Shown here: positions 22,331 to 33,306 of the stretch, piece by piece
Numbering within the stretch: position 1 is the first letter of the stretch
Layout of the letters: each line of letters opens with the position of its first letter
DNA from: Blumeriella jaapii
Taxonomy: Eukaryota; Ascomycota; Leotiomycetes; Helotiales; Drepanopezizaceae
Length of the DNA: 64,000 nt
NCBI GenBank assembly: GCA_009599575.1
Contig: VWND01000041.1
Coordinates: forward strand, 62,001 to 126,000
Direction of reading: 5' to 3'
Notes under the pieces: model-generated
Database searches by the model: none
What the model was told of the DNA's origin: nothing
What the model saw: only the letters and a program-made list of their open reading frames with translations
Program-made: the position numbers and the translations under genes

Positions 22331-22779
22331 TTTTTTTATTATAAGCGTTTTTTTAATAGTTTTATCGGTTTTTTTTCGAATTTCAAAATCTTTTTTTTTT
22401 TCGATTCTAACGTTTTTTTTTATATCAGTTGGTTTGGCGAATAAGACAGAAGCATTTTGCTTTTTTATAATTCGCTGGTTTAATTATACAGCCATAATAT
22501 TTGCAAATGCGATAATTGCATTAGCAATATATGTATTTGTTTTTTATTTATATATTTAAACTTTATTTATATTTAAAATAAAGGTTTTTTTTTTAATTAA
22601 TACGCTTTCGGAAATGTTTTTCTTTATTAGTAAAAATTATTTTCGTATTTTTTTTGTTTTTTAAGCAGTCGTTTTATTTCGTACTTTTCATTTTTAAGCG
22701 AATAATGTTTAATCAGCTCTGATTTTCAGCTTTGTTCAAAAGGTTTATTCTTATTTCCACCGGTCCGAGGCAAATCGCT

Positions 22780-24230
22780 CCATACTTATTAATATAGCAA
22801 ACATTATTATTTATATAAAAATTAAATGTTTTATATTCTAAGCGAATATAAGATTTTTCGTAATAAATTTTATTATTATTACAAAATCCGCATTTAAAGC
22901 CACGTGGTCTGTTTTAATAATTACTTTTATTATTTTAATAACCGCGATTTTGATTTCCGCGTTGGTTTTTTTTTATTTTTTTAATAATCGTTATTATAAT
23001 TAATATTTCGCTGATTTTGATCGTTAGCACAAAAAAATTGCTATTAAGCAGCTATTATTTTTACGATGGCTTAACGAAGCTGATCGCTTCGCGCATTTTA
23101 AAAAAAGTAGTTATTTTAAAAGTTATTTTAATCGTTTTTATTATTCGAGTTAACGTAAAAAGGTTTTTTCTGCTATTATATAAAACCTTCGATTTTGCTT
23201 TGAAATTCTTAAATTTTAATATCGGTAAATTTTAATACGAAAGTTTCGATATTTTTATTAAGCTTTTTTAAGCTAATAGATTTTGCAGAACGATTAAATA
23301 ATATAATAACTGGTTGTTTTTTAGCGATTTCGGTAATTCTTAGCGCCTGGGCATATTTCTGCATTAGAGCTTCTACGTCTTTTTTATAAATAAAAAAAAA
23401 GATTTCTTTTGATTTATAATTTCGATAATACGCTCGCTTTGATTTTATTTAAAAACGAATTTTACAAATTTGAAATACTAATCGAAGGTTTTAAAGTTTT
23501 ATTTGTCAACCTTAAAATACTTAATAATCTTATTGCGAATGCTGGTTAGAAAGCTAAATAAAAACAATCTTTTTTGCTTAACCTCGCTTAAAACCTTTTT
23601 ATTAATTAAAACGTTAGAAACTTTTGTATAAATACGATAATAAGCTTTAAGTTTTTTAGCTTAGCGGGTTATTATAATAAACTGTTTAAACAAAGCGATA
23701 ATATCGCAAATTTGCTAGCGATCGTAGTTTCGAAATTCCGATTTCAAAACTTTAATTAATTTGCGCCAATTTCGAGCCTTAATAGTAGCTTTTTATTTAT
23801 TTATCGATTTAATAATATCTTTAATGATTGGGTTATAATAGCGAAAGAGTTTATCGAACATTTTAATTTTAAAAACTCCGAAATTCTTACAGGTTTTTTT
23901 ATATTTTTCGATAAAGTCGGTAACGTTGGCGCTATTAAATAAAAGTATACCAAAGGAACCAAAAAAAAGCATGCGGCCTCGCATAAAAAAACGAAAAGCG
24001 TCGTTGTTTATAATATTAGTAAAAATGTTGGTAGGATTTAAATTAAATAAATAAATGTTTTCTGAAATTGCAAATTAAAAATCTTTAGTAAAAAAGAAAT
24101 CGTTTTTAATAAAAGAGCTATTGAAAAAATCTTTGTATTTTTTGAAAAATTTAAATAAAATAAGATTGCGTTTAAATATTTAAGTAATATATTAAAAAAC
24201 TTATTTTTTGATAAATTAATTAAATTAATA
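22780..24230 (-). pseudogene. B2 gag / nucleocapsid region
   Basis: The minus strand at 22870-22920 reads FKCGFCNNNKIYYEKSY, a CCHC knuckle with His and the last Cys changed to Tyr. Further right the region (23000-24230) is in the gag position but very degraded. It is cut by H at 24236. Confidence 0.55.
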
Positions 24231-24235
24231 TAATA

Positions 24236-24829
24236 CAGTGGGTAGACACATGAAGTTGCGCGTCAGTAAATAGTCCGTACCCCAACAAAATTCTACTACT
24301 TTTACAACTTCATAACTCCATTAATAATTAATCAATTTTAAACACAAATAGCTTAAATGAAAGCTGAAAATCGAAAGAATATTCGATTTCAATCAGTATT
24401 TAATATACCACCCATTTCCAGCCTTAACAGCGTTTATCCTTTTTTGCATCCCCTTCGCTAGTTTATTTAACAACTGATCTTTCGGAAGCTTTCACGCTTT
24501 TTCTACAGTTTTTATTGAAAACTGTTGTATTATATTATTGTTTTTCATAACTCTTAGCTTTGATTTAAGCTCAATTATTTTTGTTTTAAATATTTTTTAT
24601 AAGTTTCCGATCGGATTAAAATCCGGCGAAAAAAGCTCTAATTTCATACTTATATTACGAAACCATAGCTTAATAATATGCGCTTTATAATTTGAAGTAT
24701 TATTTTGCATTTAAATGCTATCGTCGTAAAAAAAGGAAGAAAAGTATTCGTTAAAAAGTTCGAGGTATATGGCGGCTGTAAGAATTCACTGTCCGGAACA
24801 CACGCGCAACTTCATGTGTCCACGTACTG
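24236..24829 (-). mobile_element. H: internally deleted Tc1/mariner element
   Basis: Terminal inverted repeats CAGTGGGTAGACACATGAAG / CAGTACGTGGACACATGAAG, continuing GTTGCGCG on both sides, with TA duplicated at 24234-24235 and 24830-24831. 594 bp against about 1.3-1.9 kb for autonomous relatives. Inserted in the gag region of B2. The TIRs are hardly mutated. Confidence 0.85.
24393..24760 (-). pseudogene. H transposase C-terminal remnant
   Basis: The minus strand encodes MQNNTSNYKAHIIKLWF, LELFSPDFNPIGNL, then NKLAKGMQKRINAVKAG and WYIKY before the stop at 24393. MQDN and S-P-D-x-N-P-I-E-N-x are hallmarks of the DDE catalytic core of Tc1-type transposases. The first third, with the DNA-binding domain and first Asp, is deleted. 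Confidence 0.8.
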
Positions 24830-24831
24830 TA

Positions 24832-25350
24832 TTATTATATAATCCACGGTTTCGATATTTCGTAGCTTAAGCTAATGCACGTACAGCCATTTTTTTACTA
24901 CTTTTAATAAAAGCCGCAAATTATAATTGCTATAATTATAAAGCGCAAAATTAAAAAGTTGAGTTTTCGCCAAGCGTTTAACTAAAAGAAATCTAATTTA
25001 AAAAAACCGAGCGCAGCGGTCGAAGCGTACGAATTAATATTCGATTTGTTATTTTTAAACAAAAAAGCGATTTTCGAATTTTGATTTTCGTATAGTTTAA
25101 AATTGCCTAACCGTAATTTCAAACGTTTCTGAAATATATTGCATTTCTGTAATTTAATAACTATGCGCAAAATAAAAAAAGCTATTAAGAATCTTTTATA
25201 TAATACAGCTGCAAACAATACTATATAAAAGGTTTTTTAAGCCGTAATAGCGAAATATCAAAATCGATCTTGACTGCGAATTTGAAAAATGCATCGGCGA
25301 ATATATAAAAACGAAATACCGAAATTTAAATCCTTGCGTAAATCATTAAA
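24832..25350 (-). pseudogene. B2 leader and possible gag start
   Basis: Between H and the 5-prime LTR. A minus-strand frame of 78 codons (24982-25218) with LRLGNFKLYENQN may be the gag N-terminus. The primer-binding site should abut 25350 on the minus strand, but I could not assign a tRNA. Confidence 0.35.
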
Positions 25351-25419
25351 TATAAAAATATATAAAAAAACCAGACTAATACGGCTATATATCGGTGGGT
25401 AAAATAATTTAGGAAATCC

Positions 25420-25463
<44 letters not shown>

Positions 25464-25618
25464 TAAATTAAACTGCGTGCTTATGGTATTATCTAAAGGA
25501 ATGCTTTGCTTTTATATCTGTTAAAAGTAGTCAGTGGCAAGGGGTCTCGAAAGGGTCCATGCCTCAACCATAGCTAAAACTACCAACTCCTATTAATACA
25601 GAATATCACCGTTTTACA
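25351..25618 (-). repeat. B2 5-prime LTR
   Basis: 268 bp, TATAAAAATATATAAAAA (from TGTAAAAGTAGGTAGG) to CCGTTTTACA. Contains a run of about 39 A residues (25424-25462) that is short and interrupted in the B3 and B4 LTRs. The right half is fairly unmutated (GGGGTCTCGAAAGGGTCC). Confidence 0.9.
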
Positions 25619-26184
25619 ATATCGAATTTCGTAAAAATTCGTACTTTCGAAAAACAAGCAAAAGTTTTATCGATAAAAAAGAAAAAATAGCGATTTTTAC
25701 GAGTAACGTTATTAAAAGTTCGATAATCGATACAAAAACGTAATAAACCGTCGGGTTTTTTAGCGAAAAGCATTAAAACAGCGAAAAAAACGGTAAAAAG
25801 TTCGATGAAACTTTTGTTAAAATTATTTTGCAAATAAGTTTTAATAATCTCGAGCTTTAAAATCGATATTTTATATAAAAAAGTGTATTTCAGCTTTTTC
25901 TTATTTATAATAAGCTTGATCTTATAATCGTAAAGCCGGTAAAAAGCTAGCTCGTTATTAACGGCTTTAAAAAACACGTATTCGAGGTTTTTGTATTCCG
26001 AGGAAAAAAATTCGAAAAAAGGTTTATTCGAAGTTAGTTTTGCTAAGCTGGTTGAAAAGATCGAAATCGATATTTCGTTGGTTTTAAAACGTTCGAAAAA
26101 ATTGTAAAATTGGGTTTTAAAAAAAGTATTATACGTAAAATCGTTTAGTATTTTGTTTATTTCGTATAGGAAAATTAAAAACAC
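25619..26184 (-). pseudogene. A7 reverse transcriptase, N-terminal part
   Basis: Best preserved RT of family A, open for about 189 codons. Residues near 87-104 read YKIKLIINKKKLKYTFLY, 142-146 KKPDG, 151-158 CIDYRTFN, and 183-189 IFTKFDI. These are the fingers and first palm motifs of Ty3/gypsy RT, including the first catalytic Asp region (F-T-K-F-D). It stops at the B2 LTR; the YxDD part is on the other side of B2. Confidence 0.85.
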
Positions 26185-26929
26185 TTTAATTGCTTTTTTT
26201 TCAAAAATCAGCTTAAAAGCGTATATAATAATCTGGCAGATAAAAATTAAATAAGCAGTAGATTAAAGGATTCGTTTTCGAATTGGTCGTTTAAAAGATT
26301 CAGAAAATAGCTTGTTTAAATTATCGATTATATTAAGCTGAAAAGCTATCGCGGCGAAAGCTTTTTTTCGGTTTTTAATATAACTGTTTTTCGTAAAACA
26401 AAAAAGCTGTTTTAACGAAAAAAAAAAAAAAAAAAAAAAAAAAAATAATAAAAAAAAGATCGGCAGCCTAGAAAAATCGGTGTAATTTCTTGTATTATTT
26501 TATTAACGTCGCTATCGAAATTGGCACCGCGAATAAAATTCGATTTTTTCGTGCTTCGTATAACGTCGTAAATCTGTTATAATTAATTAAGGTTTTTATT
26601 ACGTTTTACAGCGTCGTTTTAATAGCGAAATTAAATCTTTCGGAAATGCAAATAAAATATTTTAATATAACGAGCGTAAAAGGCTGTGAAAGGGTAAAAC
26701 TTCGGCTAATAAAGCTTGCGTTAATTACAATTTAATAAAATTTAATATTCGGCCAACCAAGCTTTTTTTTAAATTATATTATGATTTCCGAAATTGATAA
26801 TTAAAAAAAAAATAAACGATTGTATTCGATTATTAATAATAAAATTGAAAAGCGTAAAATGTGTAATTAAATGGCCACGAATTTAATTATATTTTTTTAC
26901 ACGAAAAAAAGCCGAAAAAAATTAAATTA

Positions 26930-27260
26930 AAAATTTAAAAAAAAAATTTAATTAGCGCCGAATCGATTAATATATAACCGTTCGCTTTAAAATCGGCGAG
27001 CGCTTTTATTTTGTACGAAAAGCTATTTTTAGTAAATATAACGGGAATTATTAGTAAATCGTTATTAAAAAGCTTCCGAACGTTAAAATAACGCATATCG
27101 CGCAATACGCCCAAAAAAAACTTTACTTAAGCTTAAGCGTTTTTTCGATTAGCGGAAAAACTTTTAATTTCTTCGTATGCGTTTTAAAAATCGTTTGAAA
27201 AAAGGTTTTCGTTTTTATTATTATTATTAAAAAACGAATTTTCAGCCGATTCGATCTCGT
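26930..27260 (-). pseudogene. A7 protease relic
   Basis: Aligns with 5326-5640 of A2. The minus strand keeps ALIKF, ANG-like and RYFNVRKLF segments. Frame broken in the A-rich part. Confidence 0.6.
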
Positions 27261-28720
27261 TTATATTTATCAGCCTGAAAAGGCTTCTAAATAAAACCGA
27301 GGGTCGGCGCGTAAAAGGCCGTGCAAATTAGCTTTTTTAAACTTTTTAATAAAAAATAAAAAACGAGCGTTATCGTTAGTCCGATCGAAAGGGAAAAACG
27401 CCAAAAGAAGCGTTTTGGCGTGGAAAAAAAATAAAAATAGCAAAAGGTTGAAAAAAAGCTTATAAAACATTTAAACGACTTTCGTACGTACGATTTGACT
27501 CGTAATACGCTTTGATTAAAGATTTACTATTTTAATAAATAATAAACTTAGTTAAAAAGCGATTCGCGTATAAAATTCGTTTAGCTAACTGATTTTGTTT
27601 TTTTTAACGGACAGCGGTAAGCCAATTTTTAAAAATCGTTATACGCGTTTATTTCAAATGCAACTTTTCTCGTAAACGCTTTGGTATTTTATCGCGAAAA
27701 ACGTTTCGAAGCTGTTTATTAGTTTATATTTAAGCGTTCGCTGCGAAAATGGAAAATCGCAGGTAAAATCGCTAAAAATCGTCGTGCGTATTTATTGCAA
27801 GCATTTTAAATTTGTTTTCGGCTTTTTAAACGTCGGAAAAATCGGCCAGAAAATCGGCGACTTTTTTAATTAATTTTTCGAAAGGTATAAAATCGGAACG
27901 GTTCAAAATACGCGAAATAAAAAACTTTTTTACTACGCTTTCGGTTTGATCGAGTATATAATTTCTGCGAAATCGATCGCCAGCGAAATAATCGTAATAA
28001 AATTCGAAGTTATCGAAAACTTTAATTTTTTAATAGCGTGTTTTGTAATTTTTGCTATTATTTAGCTTAAATTTAAAATTCGGAACGCGTTTTATACGAG
28101 CTAGTCGAAAATTAGCAAATAAATAAAAACTATAGCGTTTAAAAAGCGCGCTAAGATTTTAGCCGTTAAAAAAAAATCCAAAAAGAATTCGCGAAAAGCG
28201 TAAAAATTGATTTGCAGCGTCTGTTAATTAAAATAAAACGTTGCAAAAAAAAAAAAAAGCAGCAGATTCGCGATTAGCAAAAACACGTTCGATAAATTTC
28301 ATTAAACGTTTTAATTAAAAGGTTTGTCGCAATCGTATAATTTCTAAAAATTATTATTTACGTTTTTGCGTTTTTTTTAATTAATTTTACAAAAGTCTTA
28401 ATTAAACGCTTTTAGCGTTAGATTGCAAAAAAAAGATGGCAGGCGAAATAATTAGCGCTTTGCTTTTTTTTTTGTTTTTTTTTCTTCGGAGGAAAAATTG
28501 TTTTTTAAAAGAAAAAGCTTCTGAAAAAAGCTGCTTTTTCGCTGATTAAAAGGGAGGTTAAGATGTAATAGCAGAAGCTAAAAAGTTTTACTCAAAAAAG
28601 AATCGTTAAACAAAAGCTATTTTTCGCAAAATGCGGAAATAAGCTTTTTTACGACCGATCGATCATTTTGATATAACTCGTAAGAAATTCGAAAAAAGAA
28701 ATAGTTTACGCCGTCGCTAG
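27261..28720 (-). pseudogene. A7 gag relic
   Basis: Aligns with the gag of A1 and A5. It includes the minus-strand frame 27270-27470 with FPFDRTNDNARFLFFIKK and the ADFLADF segment near 27850. Confidence 0.6.
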
Positions 28721-28743
28721 CGTAGAAAAAAAGTTGTTAATAA

Positions 28744-29012
28744 TATAACGATTTAATTAATCGGAAGGCTGAGAAATCAGTCAATTGATCGCCGTATTTA
28801 TATAATATAAAAAACGAGCCTTTGGTTTTGTAACAAAGATATTTATTTAGAATTAACAATTGCAAAAAGCAAAGGTTATTAAAAAAAGAAAGCCTTATAT
28901 ATATAAATAATCTTTACAATTGATAAAAAGATTCACTAGAAGATCAGGGAGCTTGCAGCTACACGTAGTTGCTGGGGTGACACGAAAGGTGGCAAAAGAA
29001 TGAGTCGTCACA
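28744..29012 (-). repeat. A7 5-prime LTR
   Basis: 269-bp family A LTR, TATAACG to CGTCACA, relatively well kept (GCAGCTACACGTAGTTGC). Followed by ATATGCATAC of B3. Confidence 0.9.
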
Positions 29013-29560
29013 ATATGCATACACGCTTTTATTAAAATAATTTTATTTTTTATTTAATACGGCAAAAACGCTCGATTATTTCTGAAAACAAAATAGCCTA
29101 TATAAAAACTTTATAACGTAATTAAAATAAAAACGAAAGCAAATCTATTAATAATAAAATTTAAACAGCTAAACTACCGCGATATAAATATAAAAAAATT
29201 TTTTTAAAAAAAAAATATAAAAAAGCAGCTAAAAAAATCTGAAATAAGACCAAGGTTTAAAAAAAACGCTAATTAAAAAAAAAGATCTGATTTTAATTTA
29301 CGACGTTCAACGCGCTATTAACAAATCGGCCGATATTAAATTTAATTATAAATAGCTCGGATTCTACGAAGTATACGAGGCCGAATTAAATAAAAATTAT
29401 TATAAGCTTACGAAATTCGATAAAACAAAACTAAAAAAAACGTTCGCCGCCAACCGTTTAAAACGATTTTATAAAAAAAACTAGCAAATTTATTTTTTAA
29501 ATTTTAATTTAAATAATAATTCCGACTTTAGCGATTCCGACGACGATTCCGATTAAAACG
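29013..29560 (+). pseudogene. B3 integrase C-terminus
   Basis: KKDLILIYDVQRAINKSADI, GFYEVYEAELNKNYYKL, KTFAANRLKRFYK and an acidic end DFSDSDDDSD before the stop near 29556. The G-P/F-Y module and acidic tail are typical of gypsy integrase ends. No chromodomain is seen. Confidence 0.7.
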
Positions 29561-29569
29561 ATTATACTT

Positions 29570-30061
29570 TAAAAAAAAACCTTTTGGAAAAATCTGGCAT
29601 TAACAAAATAATAACGCTGCCATTAAAAACACGATTTAAATCGTAATTTTATTTATAATTAAAAAAAAATATATATATATAAAATTATTTACTAACTGTT
29701 TTATTATTTTTGTTATTCATTGTTTTCCTTTTTATTATATTTTGTTTTATTATTTTTGTTTTGCTTTGCTTATATATAATCTAATCATTTTATTTTATAT
29801 ATATTATTTTTTATTAAAAACTTTTTTTATATTATTTAAAACACTTATTATACTTTTTTTTATTTAATTATATTTTTGTTTATCAAAACAAAAGCTTTGT
29901 ATATATCTAAGCCGCATATTTAATATATTTATATTATTCGCATATTTTACGAAAACTATTTTTTATGCATTTTATTATTTGCTACTTTTTATACTATTTA
30001 CTTTTTCCGTTGTTTTAAACGAATGCTTGTTTAAATAATTATAATTTATTAAAAAAATAGC
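29570..30061. other. B3 AT-rich gap
   Basis: Almost only A/T, with TATATATA (29670) and many TATTTT words. Equivalent of 18991-19330. No frame, no recognised signal. Confidence 0.4.
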
Positions 30062-31935
30062 ATGCGGATTTCCGTAACTTTTAAATACAAATATTTTATA
30101 ATTTTCGTATTTTTTTTAATTACTTTTTAATAAATATAATACACTTTTTTAATTAATAAATTTATCGATATTATATCGTTTTTTGAGCAAAGCGTTGCCA
30201 AACCTAGCAAACTTATTTTTAATTTATTTTAAAACGGAATTATTATACGCAACTTTTTCGAATTTAAGCAAGCATATAATACCGCTATTTCAAATTAATA
30301 AATAGTATTCGTAAAAACATTTATAAAACAATTCGATATAATAATTAAAAACGTTAACGAATTTTTATTCGACTACGAAAGCTTCGTTAACTACATTCGT
30401 TCGCAAAAACTTTAATTACGACAAATTTCTGCTAAATTACAACAACGCTTTAAAAGCTTTCGCCGAAGCAAAAAAAGCTCGAAATAATAAAAAAAAATAA
30501 CAGACCGAATTTTGCGCTTTTTGTTAAATTAACAAAAAAAAAATATTCAAAAATACGTTTTTAATAAAATCACCGGTATCATTTTATTTCGGCATTTCGC
30601 TCGCTTTTTCGAAACTATTACTTTTACTAAAAAAAAAATTAAAATACTAAACGCTTATATTTTTAAAACGCAAGCTTTGAAAATCAACAATTTAAAAGCC
30701 CGCAGATTTACAAACTTTTTTACAGCTGTTTGCAAACTAATCGACGACGCTATACAATCGTTAAAAAAAGTTTTAATCGGCTGCGAAATTCTAAATCTAT
30801 TTTTTTTTTAAAATAAAAAACTAAACGTCGTTAAATGCGGCATTTTTATACCGAAAAAAAAAACGACGCTAATCCGATATTTTAAATTTACGACGACGAA
30901 AAAAACAAAAAAATTAATATTATTCTCGTTTAATTCGAAAAAACACACGCGGTAGCAATTAATACTTTTAAAGCAGCTAAAACAATTCGGCGACTTTTAT
31001 TTTTAATTATCGAAAACGAATCCGAGAACGAAATCAAAAGCGTAATAACAAATAACCGATTATTCGAATACAAAAAACTTATTATATTTATAAAAACAAT
31101 TCCGAAAAAAATAAAAATAAAAAAACGTAAAAAAGCGCGCCGATATTTTCGAAACTTTTTTTATTCGAAAAAAAAAAACCATTCGCGTCGTTAGCAAAAA
31201 AAGCACCGCGAAAAAAAACAGCCGGAAATCGACGCCGAATCATAGCTTTTAAGCTAATTAACAAAAAACGCGACGATTTTACAAAATCAGATTTAAAAAA
31301 CTTTAGCATTTCGAAAATTTTTTTTTAAACGATTTTGATTTTAATTTTTCGAAACTAATTACGCAAACGCTAAAAACGCTTACTGCGTTTAAAAACGTCG
31401 TATTATTTTCGCTAATATTTCAGATTTTAATAAAAATATTTAAAATCTCGATTATTACACGATTCGACCGAAAAAACTTAAAAAAAAATATCGAAATTAT
31501 CGCGGAAAAATTCACGCAAAAAACGCAAAATTAAATTATTTTATTTAAAACTTTCGCTTTCGACGACGCTACGATTCAGAAATTTTATTTCGATATTTTT
31601 ACGCAAAAATTAAATAAACCCGTCAGCTTTTTCCTTTTTGCTTCGAATAAAAACTAAATTAAATTTTTTTCGGAAAATTGCAAATATAATACGCTAAAGC
31701 AAATAAAAAAGATTTTTAAAAACGGTGATCCGTTTTTACTCGAGCTTTTTTTCGCTAAAAAACTCCGATTTTTTAATTTCGTTTTTATAAATAACGTTAA
31801 CGCTAAAAAAACGGCAAATTCTGCTATTTTCACGTGCGCTATTACGCGGCGTACTGCGATTTAATTACAAAAAAAATCGACGTTGTCGGCTTCGCTAATC
31901 GATTTGCTATTATTAAAAATTCGAATTACGATGTA
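30062..31935 (+). pseudogene. B3 extra ORF, N-terminal half (unrecognised)
   Basis: ATG at 30062 (MRISVTFKYKYFIIF). It continues with readable segments in shifting frames: FEQSVAKPSK, FEFKQAYNTAISN, VKTFIKQFDIIIKNVNEFLF, YESFVNYIRSQKL, AVCKLIDDAIQSLKKVLIGC, then a basic stretch around 31120-31260 and TFAFDDATIQKFYFDIF near 31555. No known domain. Together with 33307-34760 it would give roughly 1,000-1,100 residues, as long as a second polyprotein. Confidence 0.45.
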
Positions 31936-33304
31936 ATAGTGGGCTGCCTTCCCATATTTATTCTGCGGGCACTCGAATAATGTGGGGGAAAGCAAGTGTC
32001 CCACTGCATCCAAGTGTCCCATCTCAGTTCATGATTTTTTACGATCGCATTTTATATTAAAACAATACCAACGCCAGATATTTAATTATACTAAATTAAA
32101 TTATAATAAAAGCAAGCAGTTATTTTTAGATTTTGATTTAAAAAGTTAAATTTTTTTAATAGAAATTAATTTAAACAAGTGTTTTTGTACGCATTTTCAA
32201 TTTTTTTTCGCTTTTTCGCTTTTTCGCTTTCAGAAAGCCTATTTACATTTGTTTGCAATTAAAATATTTTATATAATAACTCAGATTAACCTTTTTAATC
32301 GGTTATAAGCTATTCGATAATTATAAAAGCTTTTTTAAGCTCGCGTTTTATTATATATCAAGATTTTCGGCTAAAAAAATGCAATTTATTACTTTTAATA
32401 CGATTTTTTTTGTTTTACAGCTTTATTGTTTTTACAACCTAAAATCCAAGGCTCGTAAGCAGCTTCTTTTACTTATTATACGCTTAAGCAAAAGCTTTTC
32501 GTAAAACTAACGGTTTTCTTTTACCTTTTGCCTTTTGTTTTTTATCTTCCGAATATAAATATTATACCGATATTTAAAAGCTGAAAAGCATATGTAAAAT
32601 AGCTAGAAAGCTAAAAAAAATATATAAGCTTTATTTAGTTTTAATAAAAGTATATTATATTTGTACGATTCGTAGCCGTTTAATTAATACAATTTCTGAT
32701 TTGAAAAACGTACAAAAACGATTTAAATTACTTTCACTTAATCAAAAATGAATATTCCGACGTAGAATTTAATATAATTTTTAAAAATTCTATTCGAATG
32801 CAAGCTGAATTTACTTTTCTTCAGTTTATTATAATTAAATAACTAGCGTTGAAAGTATTTTAATTTAAAATGCGATTATAAAAAATAATAAATTAAAACA
32901 AAACATTTCGTTTTAAAACTTTTAATTAATAAAAATAAAACTTTTAACTTATAATTTAATAATAGCTTTCTGTTTCTATTATTTATCATCTTATTATAAT
33001 TAAATATCTGGCGTTGATAGTGTTTTAATACAAAATGCGATAATAAAAAATAGAAAATTCAACGAAAATATATAATTTAATAACTTTTAATTAATAAAAA
33101 TGAAATTTTTAATTCAAAATCTAAAAATAGCTTTCTGCTTTTATTACCTATTAAATTGGCGTAATTAAATAATAGTGTTTTAATATAAAATGCGATCGTA
33201 AAAAATCATGAATTGAGATGGGACACTTGGATGCAGTGGGACACTTGCTTTCCCCCACATTATCCGAGTGCCCGCAGGATAAATGTGGGAAGGCAGCCCA
33301 CTAT
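31936..33304. mobile_element. D1: 1.37-kb non-autonomous DNA element with long TIRs
   Basis: Starts ATAGTGGGCTGCCTTCCC and ends GGGAAGGCAGCCCACTAT. The inverted repeats extend over at least 130 bp, to CGATCGCATTTTATA. TA is duplicated outside (31934-31935, 33305-33306). No transposase frame. The right arm has three subterminal direct repeats of about 150 bp; the left arm has one. The TIRs are nearly free of RIP-type change. TA target use suggests mobilisation by a Tc1/mariner/pogo-type transposase (inference). Confidence 0.85.
32810..33190. repeat. D1 subterminal direct repeats
   Basis: Three related units, each containing a TGGCGTTGATAGTGTTTTAA-like word followed by AAAATGCGATNATAAAAAAT, at about 32845, 33010 and 33175. 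D2 has the same three at 45025-45400 in inverse orientation. Confidence 0.7.
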
Positions 33305-33306
33305 TA

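Larger units (their letters stand above)
17397..25618 (-). mobile_element. B2 (right part): family B Ty3/gypsy retrotransposon, 5-prime LTR to extra ORF
   Basis: Coding strand is minus. From right to left: 5-prime LTR 25351-25618, leader, gag (interrupted by H), protease region, RT, RNase H, integrase, an AT-rich gap, and the first half of the extra ORF, which continues at 7403-8643. The right LTR borders family A RT (ATATCG), so B2 lies in A7. RNase H and integrase motifs are of Ty3/gypsy type and RT has the YVDD-box form. Confidence 0.85.
25619..29012 (-). mobile_element. A7: family A Ty3/gypsy retrotransposon, RT to 5-prime LTR
   Basis: Resumes family A exactly where B2 interrupts it (ATATCGAATTTCG, equal to 60839 in A5). 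From right to left: 5-prime LTR, gag, protease, linker, RT. The LTR at 29012 borders family B sequence near the end of integrase, so A7 is inserted in B3. Confidence 0.85.

Noticed and set aside
22302..22559. 85-codon hydrophobic plus-strand frame, possible membrane protein
   Set aside because: Antisense to the minus-strand pol relic of B2. The hydrophobicity comes from T-rich sequence.
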